Shown: in pieces, positions 1 to 9,500 of the stretch | Position numbering within the stretch: the stretch's first letter is position 1 | How the letters are laid out: the number at the start of each line of letters is the position of its first letter | NCBI GenBank assembly: GCA_040757575.1 | Contig: JBFLXA010000001.1 | Span: forward strand, 401,420 to 465,419 | DNA: 64,000 nt | From: PFJX01 sp040757575 | GTDB lineage: Bacteria > Pseudomonadota > Gammaproteobacteria > Burkholderiales > Thiobacillaceae | Reading direction: 5' to 3' | Notes under the pieces: generated by a model | What the model was told of the DNA's origin: nothing | Database searches by the model: none | Seen by the model: only the letters and a program-made list of their open reading frames with translations | Made by a program: the position numbers and the translations under genes

Positions 1-1555
1 TGGCGCCGAACAGGTAGGGCACCATGCCGCCGATGAACAGGCCGATGATGACTTCGTGGTTGGACAGATCGAAGGTCAGCATCTGGCCGCCGGCGGTCAA
101 CGCATGGGTGTAGTCGGCGAACAGCACCAGGGCAGCCAGACCGGCGGAACCGATGGCGTAGCCTTTGGTCACGGCCTTGGTGGTGTTGCCCACGGCATCC
201 AGGGGGTCGGTGATGTTGCGGATCTCATCGGGCAACTCGGCCATTTCGGCAATGCCGCCGGCGTTGTCGGTGATGGGGCCGTAGGCGTCCAGGGCAACGA
301 TGATGCCGGCCATGGACAGCATGGAGGTGGCGGCGATGGCGATGCCGTACAGCCCCCCCAGGGCGAAGGCGCCGTAGATGGCGGCGCACACGGCCAGCAC
401 GGGCGCGGCGGTGGACTTCATGGACACGCCCAGACCGGCAATCACGTTGGTACCGTGGCCGGTGGTGGAGGCTTCGGCAATGTGCCGCACGGGGCTGAAC
501 TCGGTGGCGGTGTAGTACTCGGTGATCCACACCATGGCCGCCGTCAGGGCCAGGCCGATGAGGGACGCCAGGTACAGGTTCATGGAAGAGACCATTTGCC
601 CGTCGATCATCACGCCCTCACCCAGGATCCAGGTGGTGACCGGGTAGAACGCCACCACGGCGATGATGCCGGAGACGATCAGGCCCTTGTACAGGGCGTT
701 CATGATCTTGGCGCCCGGCTGGGTCTTGACGAAGAAGGTACCGATGATGGAAGCGATGATGGACACGCCGCCCAGCACCAGGGGATAGACCACGGCTTCC
801 GGGGAGCCGGCGATCATCAGGCCGCCCAGCACCATGGTGGCGATGATGGTCACCGCGTAGGTTTCGAACAGGTCGGCGGCCATGCCGGCGCAGTCGCCCA
901 CGTTGTCGCCCACGTTGTCGGCGATGACGGCGGGGTTGCGGGGGTCATCCTCGGGGATGCCGGCTTCCACCTTGCCCACCAGGTCGGCGCCCACGTCGGC
1001 GCCCTTGGTGAAGATGCCGCCGCCCAGACGGGCGAAGATGGAGATCAGCGAGGAGCCGAAGGCCAGGCCCACCAGGGCGTGGGTGGCGTCCTTGGATTCC
1101 ATGCCCATGTTGATCAGCACCGCGTAGTAGCCGGCCACGCCGAGCAGGCCCAGGCCCACTACCAGCAGGCCGGTGATGGCGCCGCCCCGGAAGGCCACGT
1201 TGAGGGCGGCGTTGATGCCGTCCTTGGCCGCTTCGGCGGTGCGCACGTTGGCGCGGACGGACACGTTCATGCCGATGAAGCCGGTCACGCCGGACAGGAT
1301 GGCACCCAGGGCGAAGCCCACGGCAGTCTGCCAGCCCAGGGCCAGGAAGATGGCAATCAGCAAAACGACGCCGACAAGGCCGATGGTGGTGTATTGGCGA
1401 TTCAGGTAGGCCTGGGCCCCCTCCTGCACGGCTGCAGCGATTTCTCGCATTCGGTCATTGCCGGTTGGCAGGCCGTTGATCCACTTGATGGACATGACCC
1501 CATATACCAGGGCCAGCGCTCCCGCCACGAGGGCGAACATCAGTCCTTCATTCAT
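1..1555 (-). CDS. hppA: membrane-bound H+-translocating pyrophosphatase (3' part outside window)
   Basis: Integral membrane enzyme that hydrolyses PPi and pumps protons. The first 518 codons are present; the C-terminal quarter lies beyond base 1. The start is the ATG at 1555, with an N-terminal membrane helix. The substrate loop is seen as GGGIFTKGADVGADLVGK, followed by DDPRNPAVIADNVGDNVGD, the Mg-PPi-binding aspartate cluster. A GNTTKA motif lies about 45 codons downstream of the TEFSPVR segment: lysine here is the signature of the K+-independent subclass, where the K+-dependent one has alanine. It is co-oriented with PPi-dependent phosphofructokinase, so both enzymes of this block use PPi. 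Identity is firm; the subclass rests on one residue. Confidence 0.96.
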   Translation of the reverse strand, partial: MNEGLMFALVAGALALVYGVMSIKWINGLPTGNDRMREIAAAVQEGAQAYLNRQYTTIGLVGVVLLIAIFLALGWQTAVGFALGAILSGVTGFIGMNVSVRANVRTAEAAKDGINAALNVAFRGGAITGLLVVGLGLLGVAGYYAVLINMGMESKDATHALVGLAFGSSLISIFARLGGGIFTKGADVGADLVGKVEAGIPEDDPRNPAVIADNVGDNVGDCAGMAADLFETYAVTIIATMVLGGLMIAGSPEAVVYPLVLGGVSIIASIIGTFFVKTQPGAKIMNALYKGLIVSGIIAVVAFYPVTTWILGEGVMIDGQMVSSMNLYLASLIGLALTAAMVWITEYYTATEFSPVRHIAEASTTGHGTNVIAGLGVSMKSTAAPVLAVCAAIYGAFALGGLYGIAIAATSMLSMAGIIVALDAYGPITDNAGGIAEMAELPDEIRNITDPLDAVGNTTKAVTKGYAIGSAGLAALVLFADYTHALTAGGQMLTFDLSNHEVIIGLFIGGMVPYLFGA

Positions 1556-1648
1556 CACCTATCTCCTTGAACAGCGACACGAATTCTCTTTGGGAAAGGA
1601 GCCAGCAGAGGGACAACCACTGCCTACTGTCTACTTCCGGCCTCCCAA

Positions 1649-1864
1649 TCACTTCTTACCCATGTCCAGACCGCCCTCGAACCGGGTTCCCGGTTCGAAA
1701 CCGAATATCTCGTCCAGATGCAGCTCGCGGATGAAGGCATCCACTGCGGCCTGGCCATGCTCTTTCTGCACCTCGGAGAGGATGAGCTTGGCCGAATTGC
1801 CGTTGTAGAAACCGCCGAAGTCCGCCTGGACTTTCAGGAGCTGTCGGGCGCGATCCAGTGTCAT
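1649..1864 (-). CDS. small conserved hypothetical protein between pfp and hppA
   Basis: A 71-residue soluble protein with no signal peptide or membrane segment. It looks mainly helical, with a conserved-looking core (LILSEVQKEHGQAAVDAFI) and a C-terminal FGFEPGTRFEGG. I recall similar small proteins beside pfp in Rhodocyclales but know no function. The ATG at 1864 has no strong Shine-Dalgarno sequence. A hairpin terminator separates it from pfp upstream and 93 bp separate it from hppA downstream, so it may share the hppA transcript. Confidence 0.6.
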   Translation of the reverse strand: MTLDRARQLLKVQADFGGFYNGNSAKLILSEVQKEHGQAAVDAFIRELHLDEIFGFEPGTRFEGGLDMGKK

Positions 1865-1884
1865 GGGTGAAACCAGGGCTGAAA

Positions 1885-1915
1885 GTAATCAAGGGCACCA
1901 TCGGTGCCCTTGATA
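1885..1915 (-). terminator. hairpin terminator after pfp
   Basis: Perfect inverted repeat around AAGGGCACC / GGTGCCCTT with a short loop, starting 5 bp after the pfp stop codon and followed on the minus strand by an A/T-rich tail (ATTACTTT). The tail is not a pure T run, so termination may be partial. Confidence 0.7.
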
Positions 1916-1919
1916 TTTG

Positions 1920-3176
1920 TTAAAGCTTGAACTCGGGCAACTTCTTCGCCACCGCCACGTTCTTCATCGTGACGTATTTGGGCAGGCCACCTTCGTACTT
2001 GGGATAGTCCTCGCCCTGAATCAGGCCGGTGAGGTAATTGCGGCACTTGTCGGTGATGCCATAACCATCCTTGCTGATGAAGTCCCGGGGCATGAACTTC
2101 TCCACGTTGGCCACGTCCTTCAGATCCGCCACGCCCAGCTTGTACTTGTAGGGTGTGTCGGACAGACGCACGATGGTGGGCATCACGGAGTTGTGGCCTT
2201 TGACGGCCAGCTCCACGGCTTTCTTGCCCAGCTCGTAGGCCTGCTTCACGTCGGTCTTGGAGGCAATGTGACGGGCGGCCCGCTGCAGGTAGTCGGCCAC
2301 AGCCCAGTGGAACTTGTAGCCATGGGCGTCCTTGATCATGTTGGCCACCACGGGGGCGGCGCCACCCAGCTGGGCATGACCGAAGGCGTCCCGGGTGCCC
2401 TGCTCGGCCAGGAACTTGCCGTCAGGGTAATGGCAGCCTTCGGAAACCACCACCGTGCAGTAGCCGTGCTCGGTGACCTTCTTCTTCACGGCCGCCAGGA
2501 ATTTCTTCTGGTCGAACTCGATCTCGGGGAACAGGGTCACCACGGGAATGCCCTGGTCGGCTACCAGGGCACCGGCGGCAGCGATCCAGCCTGCGTGGCG
2601 GCCCATGACCTCGATGACGAAGATCTTGGTGGAGGTCTTGGCCATGGAGCGCACGTCGTAGGAGGCTTCCAGGGTGGACACGGCGATGTACTTGGCCACG
2701 GAACCGAAGCCGGGGCAGCAGTCGGTGATGGGCAGGTCGTTGTCCACGGTCTTGGGCACGTGAATGGCCTGGATGGGGTAGCCCATGGCTTCGGACAGCT
2801 GGCTCACCTTGTAGCAGGTGTCGGCGGAATCGCCGCCACCGTTGTAGAAGAAGTAGCCGATGTTGTGGGCCTTGAAGACTTCGATCAGGCGCTCGTATTC
2901 GCGCTTGTTGGCTTCCAGGCTCTTCAGCTTGAAGCGGCAGGAGCCGAAGGCGCCGGAGGGGGTGGAACGCAGGGCGGCGATGGCTTCGTCGCTTTCCTTG
3001 GTGGTGTCGATCAGATCCTCGGTCAGGGCGCCGATGATGCCGTTGCGGCCGGCGTAGACCTTGCCGATGACATCCTTGTGCTTGCGGGCGGTTTCGATGA
3101 CGCCGCAGGCGGAAGCGTTGATGACGGCGGTCACGCCGCCGGACTGGGCATAGAACGCATTCTTTTTCTTGGCCAT
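1920..3176 (-). CDS. pfp: pyrophosphate-dependent 6-phosphofructokinase
   Basis: Cytosolic enzyme interconverting fructose 6-phosphate + PPi and fructose 1,6-bisphosphate + Pi, reversible and so usable in glycolysis and gluconeogenesis. The 418 residues show NGGGDSADT at about 112-120, where aspartate occupies the position held by glycine in ATP-dependent enzymes (GGDGS), the main PPi-type marker. Catalytic PKTVDND is at 141-147 and the sugar-binding MGRHAGW at 191-197. The ATG at 3176 follows an AGGAG ribosome site. Hairpins flank the gene on both sides, suggesting a semi-independent transcript between adk and hppA. The PPi assignment rests on the motif and on the hppA neighbour. Confidence 0.93.
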   Translation of the reverse strand: MAKKKNAFYAQSGGVTAVINASACGVIETARKHKDVIGKVYAGRNGIIGALTEDLIDTTKESDEAIAALRSTPSGAFGSCRFKLKSLEANKREYERLIEVFKAHNIGYFFYNGGGDSADTCYKVSQLSEAMGYPIQAIHVPKTVDNDLPITDCCPGFGSVAKYIAVSTLEASYDVRSMAKTSTKIFVIEVMGRHAGWIAAAGALVADQGIPVVTLFPEIEFDQKKFLAAVKKKVTEHGYCTVVVSEGCHYPDGKFLAEQGTRDAFGHAQLGGAAPVVANMIKDAHGYKFHWAVADYLQRAARHIASKTDVKQAYELGKKAVELAVKGHNSVMPTIVRLSDTPYKYKLGVADLKDVANVEKFMPRDFISKDGYGITDKCRNYLTGLIQGEDYPKYEGGLPKYVTMKNVAVAKKLPEFKL

Positions 3177-3189
3177 GTGAGTCTTCTCC

Positions 3190-3218
3190 TAAGCAAAAGG
3201 CGCGGTCACCCGCGCCTT
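3190..3218 (-). terminator. hairpin terminator between the 121-aa gene and pfp
   Basis: A 9-bp perfect stem (AAGGCGCGG / CCGCGCCTT) with a 4-base loop, followed on the minus strand by TTTTGCTT. It sits 14 bp past the stop codon of the upstream 121-aa gene and just before the pfp ribosome site, so it could end the adk transcript or attenuate read-through into pfp. Confidence 0.75.
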
Positions 3219-3231
3219 CCAGTTTCGAAAT

Positions 3232-3597
3232 CTATTGGATGCCGGTTTCGCCCCGGCGTTTGGCGTCTTCCTCTTCCTGCACCTTCAGCAGGCTGATGAG
3301 GCAGTCCCCCAGGTTGTCGTAGGTTTCCTTGCCGGTGGCGAAACGATCCTTGACCGAGTAATAGAACATGGCCCGGTACTCCGCCTGGCCCGTGCGGGAC
3401 ACCACGAAGGCGCAGTCCCCGACGATCCAGAACAGGGCCGGGCACAGGGTCAGCTCCCGATCACCGGGCGACAGGCGCACCTCGGTTTCCGCTTCCTTGA
3501 TCTCCACCTGGCTGGCCACCTGGGCGCCGAAACGCTCCTTCAGAGTGGCCTGCACCAGCTTGATATCGGACTCGGAAAACTCGGGGAGTTCGCTCAT
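3232..3597 (-). CDS. conserved hypothetical protein downstream of adk
   Basis: A 121-residue soluble protein beginning MSELPEFSESD. The frame stays open further upstream, but those starts would overlap adk, so the ATG at 3597, 4 bp past the adk stop, is preferred. The centre is hydrophobic (LTLCPALFWIVGDCAFVVS), and the C-terminus is charged (VQEEEDAKRRGE). No domain I recognise. The tight spacing implies co-transcription with adk, and a terminator hairpin follows its stop codon. Function unknown. Confidence 0.75.
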   Translation of the reverse strand: MSELPEFSESDIKLVQATLKERFGAQVASQVEIKEAETEVRLSPGDRELTLCPALFWIVGDCAFVVSRTGQAEYRAMFYYSVKDRFATGKETYDNLGDCLISLLKVQEEEDAKRRGETGIQ

Positions 3598-3601
3598 GGA
3601 A

Positions 3602-4267
3602 TTATTTCTTGACGGCGTCCAGGCCGGCAAACACGGCGCTGGTGATGCTGTCCACGGAGCCCACGCCGGACACCTTGATGTACTTGGGCGCGCCAGCTGC
3701 ACCAGACTGGCCCCAGTCACCGTAGAACTTCACCAGGGGTTCGGTCTGGGCGTGGTACACGTCCAGACGCTTCTTCACGGTCTCTTCCTTGTCGTCGTCC
3801 CGCTGAATCAGGTCTTCCCCGGTCACGTCGTCCTTGCCCGCCACCTTGGGGGGGTTGAACACCACGTGGTAGGTACGGCCGGAAGCCACATGCACCCGGC
3901 GGCCGGACATGCGCTTGATGATTTCCTCGTCAGGCACGTCGATTTCCACCACGGCGTCGATGGGCACGCCGGCGGCCTTCATGGCCTCGGCCTGGGGGAT
4001 GGTGCGGGGGAAGCCGTCGAACAGGTAGCCAGCCTTGCAGTCATCCTGGGTCAGGCGCTCTTTCACCATGCCGATGATGATGTCGTCGGACACCAGGCCG
4101 CCAGCGTCCATGATCTTCTTGGCAGCCACGCCCAGCTCGGTGCCGGCCTTGACGTGGGCACGCAGCATGTCACCGGTGGAGATCTGGGGGATGCCGTACT
4201 TTTCCTTGATGTAGTTGGCCTGGGTGCCTTTGCCCGCGCCGGGGCCGCCGAGAAGAATCAGTCGCAT
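3602..4267 (-). CDS. adk: adenylate kinase
   Basis: Cytosolic enzyme catalysing ATP + AMP = 2 ADP. The start is the ATG at 4267, preceded by an AAGAGG ribosome site; the in-frame start at 4288 is rejected because it would place this site inside the gene. The 221 residues are the usual length. P-loop GGPGAGKGTQ is near the N-terminus, followed by the AMP-binding STGDMLRA and GFPRTIPQAEAM, the LID-region GRRVHVASGRTYH, and DDKEETVKKRLDVYH. The LID has no four-cysteine zinc site. It heads the adk / 121-aa / pfp / hppA block, all read leftward. Confidence 0.97.
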   Translation of the reverse strand: MRLILLGGPGAGKGTQANYIKEKYGIPQISTGDMLRAHVKAGTELGVAAKKIMDAGGLVSDDIIIGMVKERLTQDDCKAGYLFDGFPRTIPQAEAMKAAGVPIDAVVEIDVPDEEIIKRMSGRRVHVASGRTYHVVFNPPKVAGKDDVTGEDLIQRDDDKEETVKKRLDVYHAQTEPLVKFYGDWGQSGAAGAPKYIKVSGVGSVDSITSAVFAGLDAVKK

Positions 4268-4462
4268 GAAAAAACCTCTTAGAATCAATCCCTTGCAGGG
4301 ATGAAGGTGGAAATACCGGAATCAGGATTGGAAATCCTAGGCGGGCAGTAGGGTATGCGGGCGCCCGCCCACTGGACAGTCAATTTTTTGTATTTGGTTA
4401 TAAGCCCAGGTTATTACGGATTCGGGGCCGCTTATAAAAGCCCCGCCATCCCGACACCAGGC

Positions 4463-5650
4463 TCAGGCGAAGCCCCGGACTCCAAGGTATTCGTCAGCCT
4501 GATCGCCAATCTTCTGGCCAAAGGTGTCGCTACCGCTGAAGCTGAACTTGATGTGGGACGGGTCCAGGGTGCCGTCCCCCGCCGCATTCTGAGTTACCCG
4601 AAAAAGCACGGTGGCTGTACGGTCTTCTTCGTTGTAGGTCACGGATACCGGGTAGCGGTCCAGGGCAATCTCGGTGTCGGGCACCGTCATGCCATAGTTG
4701 TATATCGTCCCCCGACCCAGGTCGTAGGCCCGGGCGATGGACCAGTTGCGCACATTTTCAACCGACTGGGCATCCATATCCTTATTGAACATGAACACCA
4801 TGGAAAAGGTCTGCTGCCCGCCGGGCGTGGCCAGATAGCTGTCCAGGTTGGCCACCAGGGTCTTGGGGCCGGAGAAGCGGGCAAAGGTGCTGGTGGCCAG
4901 CACGGCCGCCATTTCCGCCGGGGTCTTTTCATAGATGTAGGCGTCCAGGGTATCTGCCAGATCGTCCGCCTGGCCACGCATCTCCTGGACCAGTTCCGCC
5001 GCCTTGTCCCGTTCACCGAGCTCGGTAAGGGCGTAGCCCAGCTCCACATGGGCGAACCAGAAATCCGCCTGGAGGCTGATGGCCCGTTCGAAAGCGCGAA
5101 CCGCTTCTTCGGTCTTGCCCTGCCTGGCGTAGACCAGGCCCAGGCCATAGTCACCGTTGGGCTTGCCGGCTTCGAGTTCCTTGACGGCCTGGAATTCGGA
5201 GATGGCACTGGCGTAATCGCCCAGTTCCAGATAGGCCTGACCCAGGGAATAACGGTTGGGAGAGCTGGGGTCCAGCCGCACAGCCTGCTGGTAGGCCGTC
5301 TTGGCCTGCTCCATGTCGCCCTGGGTCACATAGATGTTGCCCAGTTGGGCGTAGGCGTTGGCATCCGTCGGGTTACCCCGCAGGGATTCCCGATAGGCGG
5401 CGATGGCCGAGCCCACGTCCTCCTTGCTCAGGTAGGCACGGGCCATGTAGTCATAGGCGCTGGTGGCGGTGGAAGACAAGGGGGCCAGGGAGATGGCCCG
5501 CTTGAAGGTGACGATGGCCTCGTCGTACTTCTGGGCAGTAAAAAATTCCAGTGCACTGGACAGCTGCCGCTGGGCCAAGTTCTCCAACTGCGCCTGCTGG
5601 GAGGCACGGGTGGAAAACAGGGCCGAGGCGTTGGCGCTTATGACGTCCAT
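4463..5650 (-). CDS. tetratricopeptide-repeat protein
   Basis: A 395-residue protein with about six consecutive TPR units over roughly residues 25-250, for example the Ala/Gly/Pro pattern of ANAYAQLGNIYVTQGDMEQA. The C-terminal 130 residues are a non-TPR, beta-rich region (DLGRGTIYNYGMTVPDTEIA). No signal peptide is evident from the ATG at 5650, so it is probably a cytosolic scaffold. Upstream in-frame starts would run into kdsB, and the chosen ATG lies 25 bp past the kdsB stop, consistent with co-transcription. Binding partner unknown. Confidence 0.85.
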   Translation of the reverse strand: MDVISANASALFSTRASQQAQLENLAQRQLSSALEFFTAQKYDEAIVTFKRAISLAPLSSTATSAYDYMARAYLSKEDVGSAIAAYRESLRGNPTDANAYAQLGNIYVTQGDMEQAKTAYQQAVRLDPSSPNRYSLGQAYLELGDYASAISEFQAVKELEAGKPNGDYGLGLVYARQGKTEEAVRAFERAISLQADFWFAHVELGYALTELGERDKAAELVQEMRGQADDLADTLDAYIYEKTPAEMAAVLATSTFARFSGPKTLVANLDSYLATPGGQQTFSMVFMFNKDMDAQSVENVRNWSIARAYDLGRGTIYNYGMTVPDTEIALDRYPVSVTYNEEDRTATVLFRVTQNAAGDGTLDPSHIKFSFSGSDTFGQKIGDQADEYLGVRGFA

Positions 5651-5675
5651 GACTGGATTATCGACCCAAAACCGG

Positions 5676-6449
5676 TCAGCTTGAATGGCCGGAGAACAGG
5701 CGGCGTACCTTTTCCAGGTCCGCCGCCGTATCCACGCCCGGCGGGCTGGGCCGGTCACTGGGGATCACCACAATGCGGTGGCCATGCCACAGGGCCCGCA
5801 ACTGCTCCAGGGATTCAAAGCTTTCCAGGGCCGGCCGGGGCAGGCCGGGATAGGCCTTGAGAAAGCCCACCCGGTAGGCGTACAGGCCGACGTGGCGCAT
5901 GACCGGCAGGCCCGAAGGCAGGGTCTGAGGCCCCGTCTCCATCCAGGCATCCCGGGCCCAGGGAATGGGTGCCCGGGAGAAATACAGGGCATAACCGTCC
6001 CGATCCGTCACCACCTTCACCACATTGGGGTTGGCTACCTCGGCGGGATCATGGATGGGGTGGCAGACCGTGGCCATGCTGGCGGCCGGGTGGTCAAACA
6101 GGGCCTGGGCGGTGGCACGGATCAGGGCCGGATCGATGAGGGGTTCGTCTCCCTGCACGTTCACCACCACCACATCGTCAGCCCAGCCCAGACGCTCCGC
6201 CACCTCCGCCAGCCGATCGGTGCCGGAAGCGCAATCCGGCGAGGTCATGACTGCGGCAAGGCCGGCCGCTTCCACTGCTTCTTTTACAGCGAGATGGTCC
6301 ACAGCCGCCCACACACCGGCCGCGCCGCTGGCCGTCCCCTGCTCCAGCACCCGCACCACCATGGGTTTTCCGGCTATGTCCGCCAGGGGCTTGGCGGGCA
6401 GGCGGGTGGAGGCGTAGCGGGCGGGGACGACGACGAAGAAAGGACTCAT
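5676..6449 (-). CDS. kdsB: 3-deoxy-manno-octulosonate cytidylyltransferase
   Basis: CMP-Kdo synthetase, activating Kdo with CTP for lipopolysaccharide inner-core synthesis in the cytosol. The start is the ATG at 6449, giving MSPFFVVVPARYASTRLPAK, whose PARYxSTRLPxKPL is the nucleotide-binding signature. Further downstream are VNVQGDEPLIDP and the RHVGLYAYRVGFL region expected for the family. Length 257 is typical. An earlier in-frame start at 6479 adds ten residues not expected in the family. It lies between a SNF2 helicase and a TPR gene, not with lpxK as is common elsewhere. Confidence 0.96.
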   Translation of the reverse strand: MSPFFVVVPARYASTRLPAKPLADIAGKPMVVRVLEQGTASGAAGVWAAVDHLAVKEAVEAAGLAAVMTSPDCASGTDRLAEVAERLGWADDVVVVNVQGDEPLIDPALIRATAQALFDHPAASMATVCHPIHDPAEVANPNVVKVVTDRDGYALYFSRAPIPWARDAWMETGPQTLPSGLPVMRHVGLYAYRVGFLKAYPGLPRPALESFESLEQLRALWHGHRIVVIPSDRPSPPGVDTAADLEKVRRLFSGHSS

Positions 6450-6556
6450 GACATTCTGGGCGAAACGCGGTTCGCGCATGGTACGTCCACTCCCCTCTCA
6501 GGCGAAATGACACGGATGGCCTGCCCCGGCTCGCCTTCCAGCCATGCCGGAGAGGT

Positions 6557-9500
6557 TCACTTGCCCGGCAGCGGTGCCAGCAGGGCCTGGATGTCGTCCT
6601 CGCCGAACTTGGCGAGGGCCTGTGCGTCCTCCGACAACACCCCCTCTGCCAGGGCCGCCTTCTTTTCCTGGAGGGCGACGATGCGTTCTTCGATGCTGCC
6701 CGCCACCACCAGCTTGTAGACGAACACCCGGTTCTTCTGGCCGATGCGGTGGGCCCGGTCCGTGGCCTGGTTTTCCGCCGCCGGGTTCCACCAGGGGTCG
6801 AAGTGGATCACGGTATCGGCGGTGGTGAGGTTGAGGCCCACGCCGCCGGCCTTGAGGCTGATGAGGAACACCGGCACCAGCCCTGCCTGGAATTCCGCCA
6901 CCACCCGCTCCCGGGCAATGGTCTGGCCGGTGAGGCTCACATGGCCGATGCCTGCCTTGTCCAGGGATTCGGCAATGAGCTCCAGCATGGTGGTGAACTG
7001 GGAGAACACCAGCACCTTGCGCCCCTCTTCCACCAGTTCCGGCAGCATGTCCATGAGCAGGTCCAACTTGGCCCGCTCCTTCACCTTCTCCGCCGCCTGG
7101 ACGGTCCTCAGCAGGCGCGGGTCGCAGCACACCTGTCTCAACTTCAGCAGGGCATCGAGGATGACAATCTGGCTGCGGTTGAAGCCCTTGCTGGCGATCT
7201 CTTCCTGCACCTTCACGTCCATGGCGGAGCGCACGGCCTCGTACAAGTCCCGCTGGCCGCCCTCCAGTTCAACGCTGCGAACGATGATGGTCTTCTCCGG
7301 CAGCTCCCTGGCCACGTCCTCTTTCTTGCGGCGCAGGATGAAGGGTGCCAGGCGCCTGGCCAGCAATTCCCGCCGCACCGGGTCTCCCTGCTTCTCGATG
7401 GGGGTGCGCCAGGTGCGGGCGAACTGCTTGCTGTCTCCCAGCAGCCCGGGCAAAAGAAAGTCGAACTGGGCCCACAACTCTCCCAAATGGTTTTCCAGGG
7501 GTGTGCCGGTGAGGCACAGGCGGTGGCGGGCCTGGAGCTTGCGCACCACGGCAGCTGCCCTGGCCTGGGCGTTCTTCACCGTCTGGGCCTCGTCCAGGAT
7601 CAGGCTGCTGTACTCGTGTTTGAGCAGTTCCGCCTCGTCCCGCCACAGCAAGGGGTAGGTGGTGAGACAGACATCGTGCTCCGGAATGCGGTCAAAGGCT
7701 GCGGCCCTGGCCTTGCCATGGAGGGACAGCACCTTCAGGGCGGGGGCGCAGCGTTCCGCCTCCCGCTGCCAGTTGAACACCAGGGAGGTAGGCAACACCA
7801 CCAGAGCGGGCCGGGTGAGGCGGCCGGCCTGTTTCTCGGTGAGCAGATGGGCCAGGGTCTGGGCGGTCTTGCCCAGGCCCATGTCGTCAGCCAGGATACC
7901 CCCCAGGCCCTGGGCCCGCAGGTATTGCAGCCAGGCCAGTCCTTCCTGCTGGTAGGACCGCAGGGCGAAGGCGAAGCCCGGCGGGGCGGGCACGGGCTGG
8001 ATCCCCTGGCTGCCCTGGAGCTTTTCGGCCATGACTCGCACCGCATCCGCCCCCTTGAATTGCCAGTGCCGGGTGTCCGTGAGGGCTTCCAGCCGGGGCG
8101 CATCCAACTGGGTGACCCGCAATTCGCCGCTGGCCGGCACGTTGTCGAACAGATCGATGAGGGTGGTGGCCAGGGGCTTGATGCGCTCGGCAGTCACCCG
8201 CACCCGGCGGCCGCCGGGCAGGGTCAACTGCACCAGTTCGGTATTCTTGATGCGTTTGAGCTTGGCGGGCTCCAGCCAGCGGGAGTCCCCGCGGAACAGA
8301 TCCGCCAGCAGGGGTGCCAGGGGCAGGCGTTCTCCCTCCACGACGATGCCCATGCTCAGGCTGAACCAGCCGTTATCCTCCTCCCCCAGTTCCGCTTCCC
8401 AGGCCTCGGGCTCCAGGATGTAGTGACGGAAGTCGTCCGGCACTTCAATGGACCAGCCCTGGGCCCGCAGGCCCGGGGCCAGTTCCTGAAAAAAACTTTC
8501 CCAGCGGGCCTCGCTGTCCAGGCCCCATATACCGGCAGGGGCACCGCCATAAAAGGTCTGACGGGGAACGGGCATGAAACCCGCCGCCGTCAATTGCTGC
8601 AAGCGGACCATTTCCTCCTCTTGCTGGCGGCGCAGGCGCAGCACCTCGCCATCTCCCCGCACGTGGAAGTCGGAGCGTTCGTCCGGCTGCACTTCCAGCA
8701 CCGCCTCCCCCACGCCGTAGCGGAACACCGGCGTGGCGTAGTCCAGCAAAGTGTGGGCATAGGCCTGGCCCTTGTAACCCCGGTGGGACTTCATGCCCCA
8801 CACCCGCAGGGTGTTGAGGCGCAGCAGGGGCCGGGGCGTACCGCCCACCTCCAGCAGAGGGCGGCGCTGGGACGCATCCGGCGCCGGCAGATCCGGCGCC
8901 AGGTCCTCCAGCAGGTTGGACACCACGGGCACGTCCGCCTCTTCCAGGGGCGGCAGGCGCAGCAACTGGAGCATCAGATCCTGATGGGGGCCGCATTCCA
9001 GGGGCCCCGCCTCCCCCTGGTCTGCATCCACATACCAGGGGGGATCACTGGGCAGAGCCAGGGCGGCTACGGGTTCTGCCTTCAGGAACGGGGAGAGACA
9101 GCCCTGGGCATCGGTACGCCAGGCCAGGCTGCCGGGACGGGCGGCGCCGGCCTTGAGGGGCGTGCAGCGCCAGGAGGCGGGTGGGGCATTGTCATGTTCC
9201 GCCTGGACGAACCAGAAACGCTCCGTGGCGGCCATCAGCCCCAGGGCCTCGGCGGCCAGGGGCCCATGCAGGGGCAGGTCGTACCAATAGCTGCCGGGCA
9301 ACTGCCGGGTCAGCCCCAGCAGGGGGCGAAACAAGGCCAGGTCGGCATCATCCACGAACTGGGGCGGGTCCAGCAGGGCCCGTTCCAGGTTGTTCCAGGG
9401 CTGGCCCCGACTGCCCCCTTGCGCCCGCATTGCACCCTTGAACAACACCAGCCTGGGCCCGCTGTTCCGGGGTGTCTGGAAGATCAGGTAATGGATGCGG

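Noticed and set aside
56..1570. A 504-codon plus-strand open frame opposite hppA
   Set aside because: Gly/His-rich shadow of the pyrophosphatase gene, which has clear substrate-binding motifs on the other strand.
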